In this document: piece by piece, positions 38,695-47,772 of the stretch
How positions within the stretch are numbered: position 1 is the first letter of the stretch
Layout: every line of letters begins with the position of its first letter
NCBI RefSeq assembly: GCF_030211955.1
Contig: NZ_JASODI010000009.1
Coordinates: forward strand, 49,282 to 113,281
DNA: 64,000 nucleotides
Direction: 5' to 3'
Source: Corynebacterium frankenforstense
Lineage (GTDB): Bacteria; Actinomycetota; Actinomycetes; Mycobacteriales; Mycobacteriaceae
Position numbers and translations under genes: made by a program
The notes under the pieces: model-generated
Seen by the model: the letters and a program-made list of their open reading frames with translations, nothing else
What the model was told of the DNA's origin: nothing
Databases searched by the model: none

Positions 38695-39654
38695 CTAGTC
38701 CCCGGTGTGGTGGGCAGGGGTGGCCGAGCCACCCGGGACGGCGGGGTCGGTGCCGACGGCGCCGGGCGCGACGTGGTCAATCGGGCCCGTGCTGCGCCGG
38801 GCCACGGCGGCCTCGTCGCGCTGTACGCCGCGCGAGCGCCACCAGCCGATGAGCCGGCAGACGAGGTAGATCGCGAAGCTGATCGAGGTCACGAAGACGC
38901 TCACGGGCAGGCCCGGGGCCAGGGAGAGGACCAGGCCGCCGACGGCGGAGACCTCCGCGAAGACGACGGCGAGCACCACCGCGCGCACCGGCGAGGCGGT
39001 GACCTGCACGGCGGCCGCGCCCGGGGTGATCAACAGCGCCATGACGAGCAGGGCGCCGACGATCTGGACCGACTGCGCGGCGGTCAGGCCGACGAGCACG
39101 GCGAAGCCGACGGCGATCAGGCGCACCGGGAGGCCCGCGGCCTGGGCCATCGCCGGGTCGGCGGAGGCGAAGAGGATGGGGCGCCAGAAGACCACGAGCA
39201 GCACGAACACCACGACGGTCACCGCGGCCAGCGCGCGTACGCTCGCCCCGGACACGCCGACGATCTGGCCGGTCAGAAGGGCGAAGGCGGTGCGCGAGTT
39301 GCCGGGGTAGAGGTGGATGAACAGCACCGACAGGCCCAGGCCGAAGCTCATGACCACGCCGATGGCGCTGTCCTGCTGGCCGCGCATGCCCAGCAGCGCG
39401 AGGACGACGGCGGCCGCCACCGCGCCGGCGACCGCGCCGAAGCCGACGCCGACGCCGGCCAGCAGCGCGGCCGAGGCGCCCATCAGTGCCAGCTCGCTGG
39501 TCGCGTGCACGGAGAACGACATCTTGCGCAGCACGATCAGCGGGGTGATCGCCCCGGAGACCAGGCCCAGCAGCGCGGAGGCGAGAAGCGCCTGGCGCAC
39601 GAAGTCGACCTGGAGGAGGTAGCCGGTGTCGGCGAGGAACTGGCTGAGGCCCAC
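38695..39654 (-). CDS. znuB: Zinc/manganese ABC transporter permease
   Basis: A 319-residue membrane subunit of the ABC-3 family with about eight or nine helices. The family loop (about residues 35-65) reads LRKMSFSVHATSELALMGA. The C-terminal 45 residues are hydrophilic. Its GTG start directly follows the ATPase stop with no spacer, so the two are coupled. Together with the ATPase and the His-rich binding protein it forms a zinc importer like cg2911-cg2913 of C. glutamicum. Confidence 0.88.
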   Translation of the reverse strand: MGLSQFLADTGYLLQVDFVRQALLASALLGLVSGAITPLIVLRKMSFSVHATSELALMGASAALLAGVGVGFGAVAGAVAAAVVLALLGMRGQQDSAIGVVMSFGLGLSVLFIHLYPGNSRTAFALLTGQIVGVSGASVRALAAVTVVVFVLLVVFWRPILFASADPAMAQAAGLPVRLIAVGFAVLVGLTAAQSVQIVGALLVMALLITPGAAAVQVTASPVRAVVLAVVFAEVSAVGGLVLSLAPGLPVSVFVTSISFAIYLVCRLIGWWRSRGVQRDEAAVARRSTGPIDHVAPGAVGTDPAVPGGSATPAHHTGD

Positions 39655-40353
39655 CTAGACCACCACCAGGCGGCCGTCGACCTCGACGACGTCGACGCGG
39701 GTGTCGTAGAGGCGGGAGAGGACCTTCGGGTCCATCACCTCGGCGACGGTGCCGGAGACGTGCCCGCCGGGGGTCAGGTAGAGCACCCGGTCGGTGGCCT
39801 CGAGGACGGGGTTGATGTCGTGGGTGACGCAGACGACCGCGCCGCCGGCGTCGCAGTGCGCGCGCAGCATCGCCACGGTGCGCTGGGCGGCGGCGGGGTC
39901 GAGGGAGAGCAGCGGCTCGTCGGCGAGCAGGAGCTCCGGATCGTCCGCGAGCGCCTGCGCCTGGCGCACCAGCTGCTGCTGGCCGCCGGAGAGCGTGCCC
40001 ACCCGGTGCCCGGCCAGGCCCTCGCCGCCGACGCGGCGCAGCAGCTCGGCCACCTGGGCACGGCCGGCCCGGCGGCGGCGGAAGACGCCGTGGGCCAGGG
40101 AGAGGGAGACCAGGTCGCCGGCGCGCAGCGGCAGGCCCGCGGGGAACATGCGCTGCTGCGGGATCAGCCCGACGCGGGCGTTCACGCGCGCGGTGCCGCC
40201 GGTGAGCCGGCGGATGCCGGTGAACACCCCGAGCAGCGTCGACTTGCCCACCCCGTTGGGGCCCAGGACAGTGAGGAACTGACCGTGGTCGATCTCCAGG
40301 TCCAGGCCGGACCAGAGCGGGTCGACGGCGGCGTCGGTGAGGGTTGCGAGCAT
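39655..40353 (-). CDS. znuC: Zinc/manganese ABC transporter ATPase
   Basis: A 232-residue ABC ATPase with Walker A GPNGVGKST (about residue 32), Q-loop PQQRMF, signature LSGGQQQL (about 123), Walker B LLLADEP and switch His in VCVTHDIN. It energises the adjacent permease. It is separated from its binding protein gene by the AspT-like transporter gene, which is unusual. Confidence 0.92.
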   Translation of the reverse strand: MLATLTDAAVDPLWSGLDLEIDHGQFLTVLGPNGVGKSTLLGVFTGIRRLTGGTARVNARVGLIPQQRMFPAGLPLRAGDLVSLSLAHGVFRRRRAGRAQVAELLRRVGGEGLAGHRVGTLSGGQQQLVRQAQALADDPELLLADEPLLSLDPAAAQRTVAMLRAHCDAGGAVVCVTHDINPVLEATDRVLYLTPGGHVSGTVAEVMDPKVLSRLYDTRVDVVEVDGRLVVV

Positions 40354-40381
40354 ACGGCTTTCCGGTCGGGGTGAGTCCGGG

Positions 40382-41959
40382 TCAGACGATGACCATGACG
40401 GGGATGACGAGGATCTTGTATATCAGCGCCAGGGCGAAGGTCGCGGTGTAGCCGGACATGATGCGCGAGTCGCTCTCGTTCTCCAGGGCGTACTGGAGGA
40501 CGGCCGGCTGGCCGAGCACGCCGGCCAGGCCGCCGTTGGCGCGCGTGGCCGACTGGCCCGCGGCCCAGCTGACGGCGAGGTAGACGCCGCAGCCGACGAG
40601 CGCGGTCAGGGCGGCCAGGCCGATGGTGACCAGGCCCTGGAGGGTGAAGGCGGTGTTGACGAAGGCGGGGCCGGAGGCGGTGCCCACTGCCGCGAGGAAC
40701 ATCATCAGGCCCAGCTGGCGCAGGGTGTAGTTCGCGGTGCGCGGCAGCTGCCAGGCGGTGCGCCCGGTGCGCTGCACGGCGCCGAGGATGATGCCGATGA
40801 TCAGCGGGCCGGCCGCCGCACCCAGGGCGAAGGAGGAGCCGCCGGGCAGCGGGATCTCCAGCAGGGCCAGCAGGAAGCCGAGGGCCAGGCCGCCGGCGGC
40901 GGCGATCCAGTCGAGCTCGGAGAAGGCCTGCACGGAGTCGCCGAAGTACTGGCGGACCTGCTCGGTGCGCGTGGTCGGCATGACGACCTCGGCGATGTCG
41001 CCGTACTCGAGGTAGATCTCGTCGTGGGCGAGCATGACCTCGTCGCCGCGGCGCAGGCGGATGACCTGCGCGTTGCGGGAGGCCAGGAAGGGCAGGTCGC
41101 CGACGGACTTGCCGGCGATTTCCTGGTTGGACACGCGGAAGCTCTGGATGGTCAGGTGGTTGTCGCGGCGCATCGACAGCTGGCCGACGCGCTTGCCGAG
41201 GGTCCGGATGACTGCCGGCAGGGCCGCCTTGGTGCCCAGCACGGCGATGGTGTCGCCCTGCCGCACGTCCGTGAACTCGGTGAGCACGCTGCGGTGACCG
41301 TCGCGGATGATGGTCGCGGCCTGGAACTGGTCGCCCCACTCCTCCTCGAGGGCCTCGATGTCGGCCTCGGCGACGTTCTGGGTGACCTTGATCCGCGCCA
41401 TGCGGATCTTCTTCTCGTCCGGGTCGATCTGGTCGTTGCGGGCCTTCCACTCCCGGTTGATGGTGAAGGCGACGACGAGGATGGCCAGGGCCACGCCGGT
41501 GGGGTAGCCCAACGAGTAACCCACGGCCGGCGCCTCGGAGCCGGTCTGGTCGGTGGCCAGGGCCAGCGACGGGGTCGAGGTCAGCGAACCCGAGAAGACA
41601 CCGAGTGCGACCTCGCGGGTGATGCCCAGAAGCTGGGCGCCGAAGATGGACGCGGCCGCGGCGGCGGTGACCGAGAGGATCGCCGCGCCCATGGGCAGGA
41701 GCTGTTCGCGGAAGTTCTTGAAGAACGTCTCACCGGCCTCGAGGCCGACCATGTAGACGAACATGCCCAGCCCGAGGTCCTGGAAGATGGTCAGGGACTC
41801 CTCCGGCAGGTCGACGAAGGCGCCGACCGCCAGGCCGATGAACAGGGAGCCGGCCGCGCCGAAACGCAGGGGACCGAAGGGGATCGCGCCGAAGGCCGCG
41901 CCCGCGGCGATGACTATGAAAAGAGTCAGAAGTACCTGACCGTCGAGAAAAGAGAGCAC
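40382..41959 (-). CDS. AspT/YidE-family transporter with two TrkA-C domains
   Basis: A 525-residue membrane protein of the aspartate:alanine exchanger family. It has about five helices, then two cytoplasmic RCK/TrkA-C domains (about residues 190-360), then five or six more helices. The half-repeat motif GSLTSTPSLALA (about 125) is characteristic. Substrates in the family are dicarboxylates or amino acids; here unknown. The GTG start lies 12 nt after the znuA stop and the next gene starts 28 nt later, so it is embedded in the zinc-uptake operon. Confidence 0.85.
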   Translation of the reverse strand: MLSFLDGQVLLTLFIVIAAGAAFGAIPFGPLRFGAAGSLFIGLAVGAFVDLPEESLTIFQDLGLGMFVYMVGLEAGETFFKNFREQLLPMGAAILSVTAAAAASIFGAQLLGITREVALGVFSGSLTSTPSLALATDQTGSEAPAVGYSLGYPTGVALAILVVAFTINREWKARNDQIDPDEKKIRMARIKVTQNVAEADIEALEEEWGDQFQAATIIRDGHRSVLTEFTDVRQGDTIAVLGTKAALPAVIRTLGKRVGQLSMRRDNHLTIQSFRVSNQEIAGKSVGDLPFLASRNAQVIRLRRGDEVMLAHDEIYLEYGDIAEVVMPTTRTEQVRQYFGDSVQAFSELDWIAAAGGLALGFLLALLEIPLPGGSSFALGAAAGPLIIGIILGAVQRTGRTAWQLPRTANYTLRQLGLMMFLAAVGTASGPAFVNTAFTLQGLVTIGLAALTALVGCGVYLAVSWAAGQSATRANGGLAGVLGQPAVLQYALENESDSRIMSGYTATFALALIYKILVIPVMVIV

Positions 41960-41971
41960 CTGACGAGTCTA

Positions 41972-43057
41972 TTACCTGGCTGCCAATTTAGCAGCTTCGG
42001 AACTGTCCGCGGCCTGTGTGAGATTGTCGACGGTCTCGGTGAAGAAGTCGAGGAAGTTCTTGTCGCTCGGCGGGGTCTCCGGGATCTCGACGATCGTGAT
42101 CCCCTTCTTCTCCGCGGTGTCGCGCAGGCGGTCGGTCAGGTCCGTGGCGGTCTGCGGGTTGTAGACCAGCAGGTCGATCTGATCGTTCTCGACGGCGTCG
42201 AGGAAGGCGGCGGCGTCGGCGGCCGATGGCTCACCCTCGTTGAGCGTGGTGCGGCGGAAGCCCTCCGGGGTCACCTCCTTGACGTCCGAGTGGGCGAGCA
42301 GGTGGTCGGCGATCGGCTCGGTCTGTGCGACGCGGACGGCCGGCATGCCGTGCAGCTTCTCGTGTAGGCCGTCGAGGCGCTCCTCGACCTTCTCGGCGTG
42401 CGTCTCGACGTCCGGGTCGATCTCGTGGATCGCCTCGGCGACGTCCTCGGCGACCTCGGCGACGGACTCCGGGTCGTACCAGACGTGCTCGTTGGCCTCG
42501 GCGTCGACGTGGCCCTCGGCGTCGCGGTCGGAGGCGTCGCCCTCGGCGTCCGCGTGGCCGTGGTTGTGCTCGTGCTCGTGGTCGTGGCCCTCGGCCTCGC
42601 CCTCGCCGTGGTCGTGGTGGTGGTGACCGGCCAGGTCCAGGGCGTGGACGATCAGCGGCGCGCCCTCGCCCTTCTCGGCGAGCGGCTCGTAGAGCCAGGC
42701 GTCGTAGCCGCCACCGCCGACGACGACGATGTCGGCCTCCCCGGCGCGCGCCATGTCGGCGGCGGTCGGCTCGAAGTGGTGCGGGTCGACGTCGTCGCCG
42801 GTGATCACCGGGGTGACGGCCACGCGCTCGTCGTCGGTGACCGCACGTGCCACGTCGCCCCACACGGAGGTCGAGGCGACGATCTTGATCTCGGCGTCCG
42901 GGTTGTCGGTGTCACCGCCGGCGTTCGGGCCCCCGGCGGAGTCCGAGGAGCACGCCGCCAGCCCGGCGGTCAGGGTCACGGCCGCGCCGACGGCGGCGGC
43001 CGTGCGGATCAGGCCACCGCGGCGGGTGGCCGGCTTCGGGGAGAAAGTCTTTCGCAT
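41972..43057 (-). CDS. znuA: Zinc-binding lipoprotein ZnuA
   Basis: The 361-residue solute-binding component of the zinc importer. It has a basic N-terminus and a lipobox LAAC (about residue 31). The cluster A-1 domain has HHFEPT and a His/Asp/Glu-rich loop (about residues 145-190, GHHHHDHGEGE and more), typical of zinc rather than manganese binding. It is the first gene of the operon. A direct repeat of ATGAAAACG in the promoter may be the Zur site. Confidence 0.92.
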   Translation of the reverse strand: MRKTFSPKPATRRGGLIRTAAAVGAAVTLTAGLAACSSDSAGGPNAGGDTDNPDAEIKIVASTSVWGDVARAVTDDERVAVTPVITGDDVDPHHFEPTAADMARAGEADIVVVGGGGYDAWLYEPLAEKGEGAPLIVHALDLAGHHHHDHGEGEAEGHDHEHEHNHGHADAEGDASDRDAEGHVDAEANEHVWYDPESVAEVAEDVAEAIHEIDPDVETHAEKVEERLDGLHEKLHGMPAVRVAQTEPIADHLLAHSDVKEVTPEGFRRTTLNEGEPSAADAAAFLDAVENDQIDLLVYNPQTATDLTDRLRDTAEKKGITIVEIPETPPSDKNFLDFFTETVDNLTQAADSSEAAKLAAR

Positions 43058-43076
43058 GACCCCCAAGCAACCACTA

Positions 43077-43103
43077 ATGAAAACGGGTGTCAACATGAAA
43101 ACG
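43077..43103. promoter_or_regulatory. Possible Zur operator of the zinc operon
   Basis: ATGAAAACG occurs twice (43077-43085 and 43095-43103), 18 bp apart, directly upstream of znuA. The left copy, read as TAATGAAAAC, resembles one half of actinobacterial Zur boxes. The opposite half is poorly conserved. Confidence 0.4.
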
Positions 43104-43141
43104 TATTGAAAAAGCGTCCCGACGCATATCTCGGGTGCGCG

Positions 43142-43147
43142 TAGGCT
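43142..43147 (+). promoter_or_regulatory. -10 box of ipsA, predicted leaderless
   Basis: TAGGCT ends 8 nt before the ATG of the LacI regulator. No ribosome binding site lies between. Confidence 0.5.
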
Positions 43148-43155
43148 CTGGTGCC

Positions 43156-44259
43156 ATGCCCCGCCGATCGCAGCGTCACCCCACCCTGGCCTCCCTGGCC
43201 GCCGACCTCGGGGTCTCGCGCACGACGGTCTCCAACGCCTACAACCACCCCGAGGAACTCTCCGCCGAGCTGCGCGAACGCATCCTCGCCGCCGCCGTCG
43301 CCCGCGGCTACCAGGGCCCCGACCCGGCCGCCCGCTCTCTGCGCACGAGGCGCACCGGCGCGATCGGGGTGGTGCTCACCGAGGACCTCACCTACGCCTT
43401 CGAGGACCGCGCCTCCGTGGACTTCCTCGCCGGTGTGGCCGAGGCCACCGCCGGTACGCAGACCTCGCTGACCCTCATCCCCGTCGGCCCCGACGCGACC
43501 TCGCCGACCTCCCCGGTGGCCGCCGCCGTGGTCGACGGCTTCCTCGTCTACTCCGTCGCCGAGGGCGACCCCTACCTCTCCGCCGCCCAGGGCCGCGGCC
43601 TGCCCGTGGTCGTCTGCGGCCAGCCCGGGGACGTGGCCGGCGCGGACTTCGTCGGCATCGACGACCGCGCGGCCATCGCCCCGGCCGCCCGCGCCCTGGT
43701 CGCCGCCGGGCACCGCCGCGTCGGCGTGCTGGCCATCCGCCTGCTCGCCGAGCCGACCTCGGGCGCGGTCGGGCTCGACGAGCTGGACCGGGCCGCCCTG
43801 CACATCCAGCGCGACCGCATCCGCGGCGTGCTCGACGAGCTGGCCGCCGCCGGCGTCGACCCGGCCACCGTGCCCGTGGTCACCCGGCACATCAACGACC
43901 CCCGCAACGCCTACGACGCCGCCCGCGAGCTGCTCGAGGCCCACCCCGAGATCACCGCCGTGGCCTGCACCACCGACTCGATGGCCTTCGGCGTGCTCGC
44001 CTACGCCCGCGACCACGGCATCGACGTGCCCGGCGAGCTCTCGGTCACCGGCTTCGACGGTGTCGCCCGCGCCCTGGAGACGGGCCTGACCACCGTGGTT
44101 CAGCCCAACGTGGAGAAGGGGCGGGTGGCCGCGCGCCTGCTCGCCGACGCCGTCGACGCTCGCCTGGCCGACCGCGCCCGCGAACACGAACGCGTCGTAC
44201 TCGAGACGACCTTCGCCCCCGGGACGACGGTCGCCGCCCCGCGGAAGGGAACCGCCTAG
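43156..44259 (+). CDS. ipsA: LacI-family regulator, IpsA-like
   Basis: A 367-residue repressor/activator. The N-terminal helix-turn-helix reads LASLAADLGVSRTTVSNAYNHP (split at residues 8-29), followed by the hinge and a periplasmic-binding-protein-like effector domain with DGFLVYSVAEGD. Its position between the zinc importer and otsB, and the N-terminal sequence, match C. glutamicum IpsA (cg2910), an inositol-responsive regulator of inositol-1-phosphate synthase and envelope lipid genes. The inositol role is transferred from that homologue. Its stop overlaps the otsB stop on the other strand. Confidence 0.8.
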   Translation: MPRRSQRHPTLASLAADLGVSRTTVSNAYNHPEELSAELRERILAAAVARGYQGPDPAARSLRTRRTGAIGVVLTEDLTYAFEDRASVDFLAGVAEATAGTQTSLTLIPVGPDATSPTSPVAAAVVDGFLVYSVAEGDPYLSAAQGRGLPVVVCGQPGDVAGADFVGIDDRAAIAPAARALVAAGHRRVGVLAIRLLAEPTSGAVGLDELDRAALHIQRDRIRGVLDELAAAGVDPATVPVVTRHINDPRNAYDAARELLEAHPEITAVACTTDSMAFGVLAYARDHGIDVPGELSVTGFDGVARALETGLTTVVQPNVEKGRVAARLLADAVDARLADRAREHERVVLETTFAPGTTVAAPRKGTA

Positions 44260-45041
44260 CCGCGCGCCGCGCGGGCGTCGGCAAGCTCGGTGAGCCACGC
44301 GGCCACGCCGGGGATGTCCGCCACGCGGGCCCCCGCCTTCGTCTCGCCCTCGCCGACCTTGACGCCCAGGTCGTTGTCGCCGAGTACCGCGAAGCCGCGC
44401 TCGTCGGTGGTGTCGTCGCCGAGGAAGACGGTCGCATCGGGGTTGAGGCGCTCGCGCTCGGCGGCGATCCAGGTGCCCTTCGTCGCATCCGAGACGGAGA
44501 ACTCGACGATCATGCGGCCGTCGGTGATGTGCGCGCCGTGGGGGTCGATGGCCAGCGCCGCCTGGCGCATCTGCTCGGCCATCGGGGTGCCGGCGACCGG
44601 GCGGTAGTGCAGGCCGCGCTGGAAGGGCTTGAACTCCACGAAGCAGGGGTTGCCCTCGCACAGCGCCTCGAGCTGCTCGGTGATCGCGTCGAGGGCGGCC
44701 TGCTGCTCGTCGCTCAGCAGGTTCTCCGAGCCCTCCGGCTCGGCGCCGTGGGAGCCGACCTTGCGCACCGGGGGATCCAGCGGCACGATCTTCGACAGCT
44801 CGGCCATCATGCGCCCGGAGAGGATCACCACGTCGGTGTCCGGCATCAGCGACAGGCGACGCAGCGCCTCGATGGCGTCCTCGTCGACCGGGACGTTGAG
44901 GCGGTCCGAGCTGTGCCAGGCCAGCGTGCCGTCGAAGTCGCAGACCACCAGCAGGCGGTCGACGGCCGCGAGCTCGGCGACGGTGGGGGCGGGCTTTGAC
45001 GAGGTGGGCGTGGAAGCCTGGTCGTGGTTCATGGCGCTCAT
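44256..45041 (-). CDS. otsB: Trehalose-6-phosphate phosphatase
   Basis: Releases phosphate from trehalose-6-phosphate. The 261-residue HAD-family enzyme has the nucleophile motif VCDFDGTLA (about residue 35), VGSHGAE (about 102) and [12 protein letters not shown] (about 208). The last residues are encoded by a dispersed repeat copy (44271-44286). It is convergent with ipsA, and the two stop codons overlap. The trehalose pathway genes otsA and otsB flank a small lipoprotein gene, as in C. glutamicum. Confidence 0.94.
   Translation of the reverse strand: MSAMNHDQASTPTSSKPAPTVAELAAVDRLLVVCDFDGTLAWHSSDRLNVPVDEDAIEALRRLSLMPDTDVVILSGRMMAELSKIVPLDPPVRKVGSHGAEPEGSENLLSDEQQAALDAITEQLEALCEGNPCFVEFKPFQRGLHYRPVAGTPMAEQMRQAALAIDPHGAHITDGRMIVEFSVSDATKGTWIAAERERLNPDATVFLGDDTTDERGFAVLGDNDLGVKVGEGETKAGARVADIPGVAAWLTELADARAARG
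44271..44286 (+). repeat. Dispersed short repeat at the otsB 3' end
   Basis: GCGGGCGTCGGCAAGC encodes the last residues (LADARA) of the minus-strand OtsB, next to the ipsA stop. Confidence 0.65.
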
Positions 45042-45137
45042 GCTATCGGCAGCGCACCCCGCGGACCCAGCGGTCGGCCCCGCCTGTGGCGCACCCCGCG
45101 CCGCGCGCGGAAGTGGAGCCCGGTCTCAGGCGGGCCG

Positions 45138-45671
45138 TCAGCCGGCGACGAGCCGGATCGCCGGCGCGTCGATCGCGTCGGAGACCTGGGTGAGCACCAT
45201 CTCGGAGTCGCCGGGGTGGGAGACCTCGAAGGGGCCGTCGAGCAGGGCGACCAGCTCGTCGTGGACGTGGCGCGCCCCGCCCACGCAGTCCTCGGGGGCG
45301 TCGTCGACGGTCACGCGCGAGAACGTGATGCGCTCGGCGTCCTCCGGGTCGCGCCGCTCGCCGGTGGCGTCGGTGTAGGCGGTCTCGGCCTGCAGCGGCA
45401 CGCAGCCCGTGGAGCCGCTGACCGTCGAGGTGCCGAAGGCCAGCTGGGCCAGGCCCGCGGCCGGCCCCGGCACGGCGGCGGTGGCACCGGGCTCGGTGTA
45501 GATCGCGGTGACCTGCCAGGTCGTCTCGCCTATCAGGGGTTCCTGCGCGCAGGCGGTCAGCAGGCCCACGGCGAGCGCGGCGCCCAGCGCGCCGGCGGCG
45601 CGGGCTCCACCCGTAACCGTGCGGGAACCGCCCCGCGCACCCGGGCGCGACGTCGGAAAGCGGAAGGTCAT
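45138..45671 (-). CDS. Small lipoprotein between otsA and otsB
   Basis: A 177-residue lipoprotein with an N-terminal basic region, a hydrophobic stretch and lipobox LLTAC (Cys near residue 41), followed by a globular part with two further Cys and no recognised motif. Its position between otsA and otsB matches cg2908 of C. glutamicum, also uncharacterised. The ATG overlaps the otsA stop (ATGA). The first residues (FRFPTSRPG) are encoded by a dispersed repeat copy, giving a long N-terminal region before the signal helix. Confidence 0.75.
   Translation of the reverse strand: MTFRFPTSRPGARGGSRTVTGGARAAGALGAALAVGLLTACAQEPLIGETTWQVTAIYTEPGATAAVPGPAAGLAQLAFGTSTVSGSTGCVPLQAETAYTDATGERRDPEDAERITFSRVTVDDAPEDCVGGARHVHDELVALLDGPFEVSHPGDSEMVLTQVSDAIDAPAIRLVAG
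45645..45663 (+). repeat. Dispersed short repeat in the lipoprotein start region
   Basis: GCGCGACGTCGGAAAGCGG lies within the first codons of the minus-strand lipoprotein gene. Confidence 0.65.
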
Positions 45672-47152
45672 CGCCTCTCCTCCAGACAGTGCAGGAAGGA
45701 CCGCGCCCACAGGTCGACGTCGTGCTCGCTGACCTGGCGGTGCATGGCGAGCATCCGCGCGCGGGCCTCCCCGGGACGGTACGCCAGGTCCGCGGCGGCC
45801 TGGTGGATGGCGCGCTTGATCGAGTCCAGGTCGAAGGGGTTGCACACGTTCGCCTCGGCGAGCTCCTCGGCCGCGCCGGCGAACTCGCTGAGCACCAGCG
45901 CGCCCGAGCCGTCCGGGTGCGCGGCGACGTACTCTTTGGCCACCAGGTTCATCCCGTCCTTGAACGGGGTGACCAGCATGATGTCCGCGGCGGCGTAGAA
46001 GACCGCGAGCCTGGCCTTGGGCACCGAGCGGTGCAGGTACTCCACCACGGGGCGCCCGGGCTCGCCGAAGCGGCCGTTGATGCGGCCGACGGCCTCCTCG
46101 ACCTCGGAGCGCGCCTGGCGGTAGTGCTCGATGCGCTCGCGCGAGGGCGTGGCCACCTGCAGCACGGTGAAGCGGGTCTGCGGCATCGCGCCGGACTCGA
46201 GGAGCTCCTCGACGGCGCGCAGGCGCTGCAGGATGCCCTTGGTGTAGTCGAGGCGGTCCACGCCCAGCATCAGCAGGTCCGGATGCCCCAGGTCGGCGCG
46301 CAGGGCCGCGACCTCGGCCGGGTCCGGGTGCGCGATGGAGTCCAGGTCGATCGAGATGGGGAAGGCGCCCACCCCGACGCGGCGCCCGTCCGGCGCGGTG
46401 ACGTGGGCGGTGACCTCGCGCACCGAGGGGGTGCCCGAGACCTCGAGGGTGTCCGGCAGGCCGGTGTGGGAGCCCGCGCGCCCGGCGACTTGGCGGGTCA
46501 GCTCGAGGAAGTTGCGCGCGCAGCCGGCCAGGTGGAAGCCGATCAGGTCGGCGCCGAGCAGCCCGCGCACGATCTCCTCGCGCCAGGGCAGCTGGCGGAA
46601 GAGGTCCGGCGAGGGGAAGGGGATGTGCAGGAAGAAGCCGACGGTGACGTCGGGGCGCAGCTGGCGCAGGATACCCGGCACGAGCTGGAGCTGGTAGTCC
46701 TGCACCCACACCGTCGCGCCCTCGGCGGTGACCTCCGCGGCGGCCTCGGCGAAGCGCAGGTTGACCTCGCGGTAGGCCGCCCACCAGGAGCGGTCGTAGG
46801 TCGGGGCGGCGATCAGGTCATGGTAGAGCGGCCACAGCGTGGCGTTGGAGAAGCCCTCGTAGAAGTCGTGGTAGTCGTCCTCGCTCAGCGCCACCGGGTG
46901 CAGCAGCACGCCGGTCTCCGTGCGGAAGGGCTCGGGCACCTCGCCGACCACGCCGGGCCAGCCGACCCAGCAGCCGCGGTGCTGCTCGAGCACCGGGGAC
47001 AGGGCGGCGACCAGCCCGCCGGGGGAGGGCTTGACCTCGAGGGTGCCGTCGGCGGCGCGCCCCAGGTCGACGGGCAGGCGGTTGGCCACGACGACGAAGG
47101 AGCCGGCCTCCTGCCCGGAGCCGGCGTGGGCGTCGTTGGCGGCGCTGTCCAT
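45668..47152 (-). CDS. otsA: Trehalose-6-phosphate synthase
   Basis: A GT20 glycosyltransferase joining UDP- or ADP-glucose with glucose-6-phosphate. The 494-residue protein has [12 protein letters not shown] (residue 19 on), WVGWPG, the acceptor region [31 protein letters not shown] and the donor-site [12 protein letters not shown]. The in-frame extension upstream of MDSAAND only reads the neighbouring histone-like gene in the wrong frame, so it was excluded. The gene lies 14 nt after the histone-like gene. Confidence 0.95.
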   Translation of the reverse strand: MDSAANDAHAGSGQEAGSFVVVANRLPVDLGRAADGTLEVKPSPGGLVAALSPVLEQHRGCWVGWPGVVGEVPEPFRTETGVLLHPVALSEDDYHDFYEGFSNATLWPLYHDLIAAPTYDRSWWAAYREVNLRFAEAAAEVTAEGATVWVQDYQLQLVPGILRQLRPDVTVGFFLHIPFPSPDLFRQLPWREEIVRGLLGADLIGFHLAGCARNFLELTRQVAGRAGSHTGLPDTLEVSGTPSVREVTAHVTAPDGRRVGVGAFPISIDLDSIAHPDPAEVAALRADLGHPDLLMLGVDRLDYTKGILQRLRAVEELLESGAMPQTRFTVLQVATPSRERIEHYRQARSEVEEAVGRINGRFGEPGRPVVEYLHRSVPKARLAVFYAAADIMLVTPFKDGMNLVAKEYVAAHPDGSGALVLSEFAGAAEELAEANVCNPFDLDSIKRAIHQAAADLAYRPGEARARMLAMHRQVSEHDVDLWARSFLHCLEERR

Positions 47153-47166
47153 GCTGGGCGGACCGC

Positions 47167-47532
47167 CTAGGACTTCTTGGTGGACTTCTTCGTCATCTTC
47201 TTCGTCATCTTCTTCGTCGACTTCTTGGTCGTCTTCTTCGTGGACTTCTTCGACGACTTCTTGGTGGACTTCTTGGTCGACTTCTTCGACGACTTCTTGG
47301 TGGACTTCTTGCCCTTGTCCTCCTCGGCCGGGTCGGGCAGGCCGTGGGCCTCGGCGAACTTGTGGTAGTCCAGGCCCTCGGGCTCGACGCCGAGCATGCA
47401 CATCAGGGTCACCCCGTCGACGACGTCCTCGGCGTAGCTGGCGACGACGCCGCGGGCGGAGGCGGCGGTCTCCTCCTCGACCTTGTGCAGCGACTCGGGG
47501 CTGGGACGGTTCTCGGTGACCTTGGGCGGCAC
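47167..47532 (-). CDS. Small histone H1-like Lys-rich protein
   Basis: A 121-residue protein. Residues 1-70 look like a small helical domain (SPESLHKVEEETAASARGVV). Residues 75-121 are about 13 repeats of the type KKSTKK, as in bacterial histone H1-like tails that bind nucleic acid. It sits between thrE and otsA, as does a small gene in C. glutamicum. The GTG start was chosen because AGGAGG lies 4 nt upstream. A nucleoid or RNA-binding role is an inference from the tail. Confidence 0.72.
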   Translation of the reverse strand: MPPKVTENRPSPESLHKVEEETAASARGVVASYAEDVVDGVTLMCMLGVEPEGLDYHKFAEAHGLPDPAEEDKGKKSTKKSSKKSTKKSTKKSSKKSTKKTTKKSTKKMTKKMTKKSTKKS

Positions 47533-47646
47533 GGATCCTCCTGGAACTGGCGCGGGCATGTGAGAGGCCGGGACGGGCCCGGCCGACAGGGCCACCATTC
47601 TACGCCACCGGCCCCGCGCCGGGCCGACGGCCCTGGTTAGAGCGCT

Positions 47647-47768
47647 CAATTGACGACGCCGCGCACCCCGCCCGCGGCGGTCCCGCGCGGCGTCGGCGCG
47701 TGGACGTCGGCGCGGGCGCGCCGACGGTGCGGGACGCGCCGACGGGGTGGGGCGGGGCGTCGGCAATC
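47647..47768. repeat. 122-bp segment bounded by inverted copies of the dispersed repeat
   Basis: CAATTGACGACGCCGCGC (47647-47664) and GCGGGGCGTCGGCAATC (47752-47768) face each other around a GC-rich core with further GACGTCGG-type pieces. It ends 4 nt before the thrE stop codon. The layout is like a small MITE or BIME with terminal inverted repeats. Confidence 0.7.
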
Positions 47769-47772
47769 TCTT

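Noticed and set aside
38688-38780. Longer start (TTG) for the ArsB-like permease
   Set aside because: The extra 31 residues are the shadow of the znuB C-terminus; a GTG 8 nt after the znuB stop fits translational coupling.
47153-47401. N-terminal extension of OtsA
   Set aside because: The in-frame extension reads the Lys-rich histone-like gene in a wrong frame; the true start at 47152 precedes the conserved FVVVANRLP segment.
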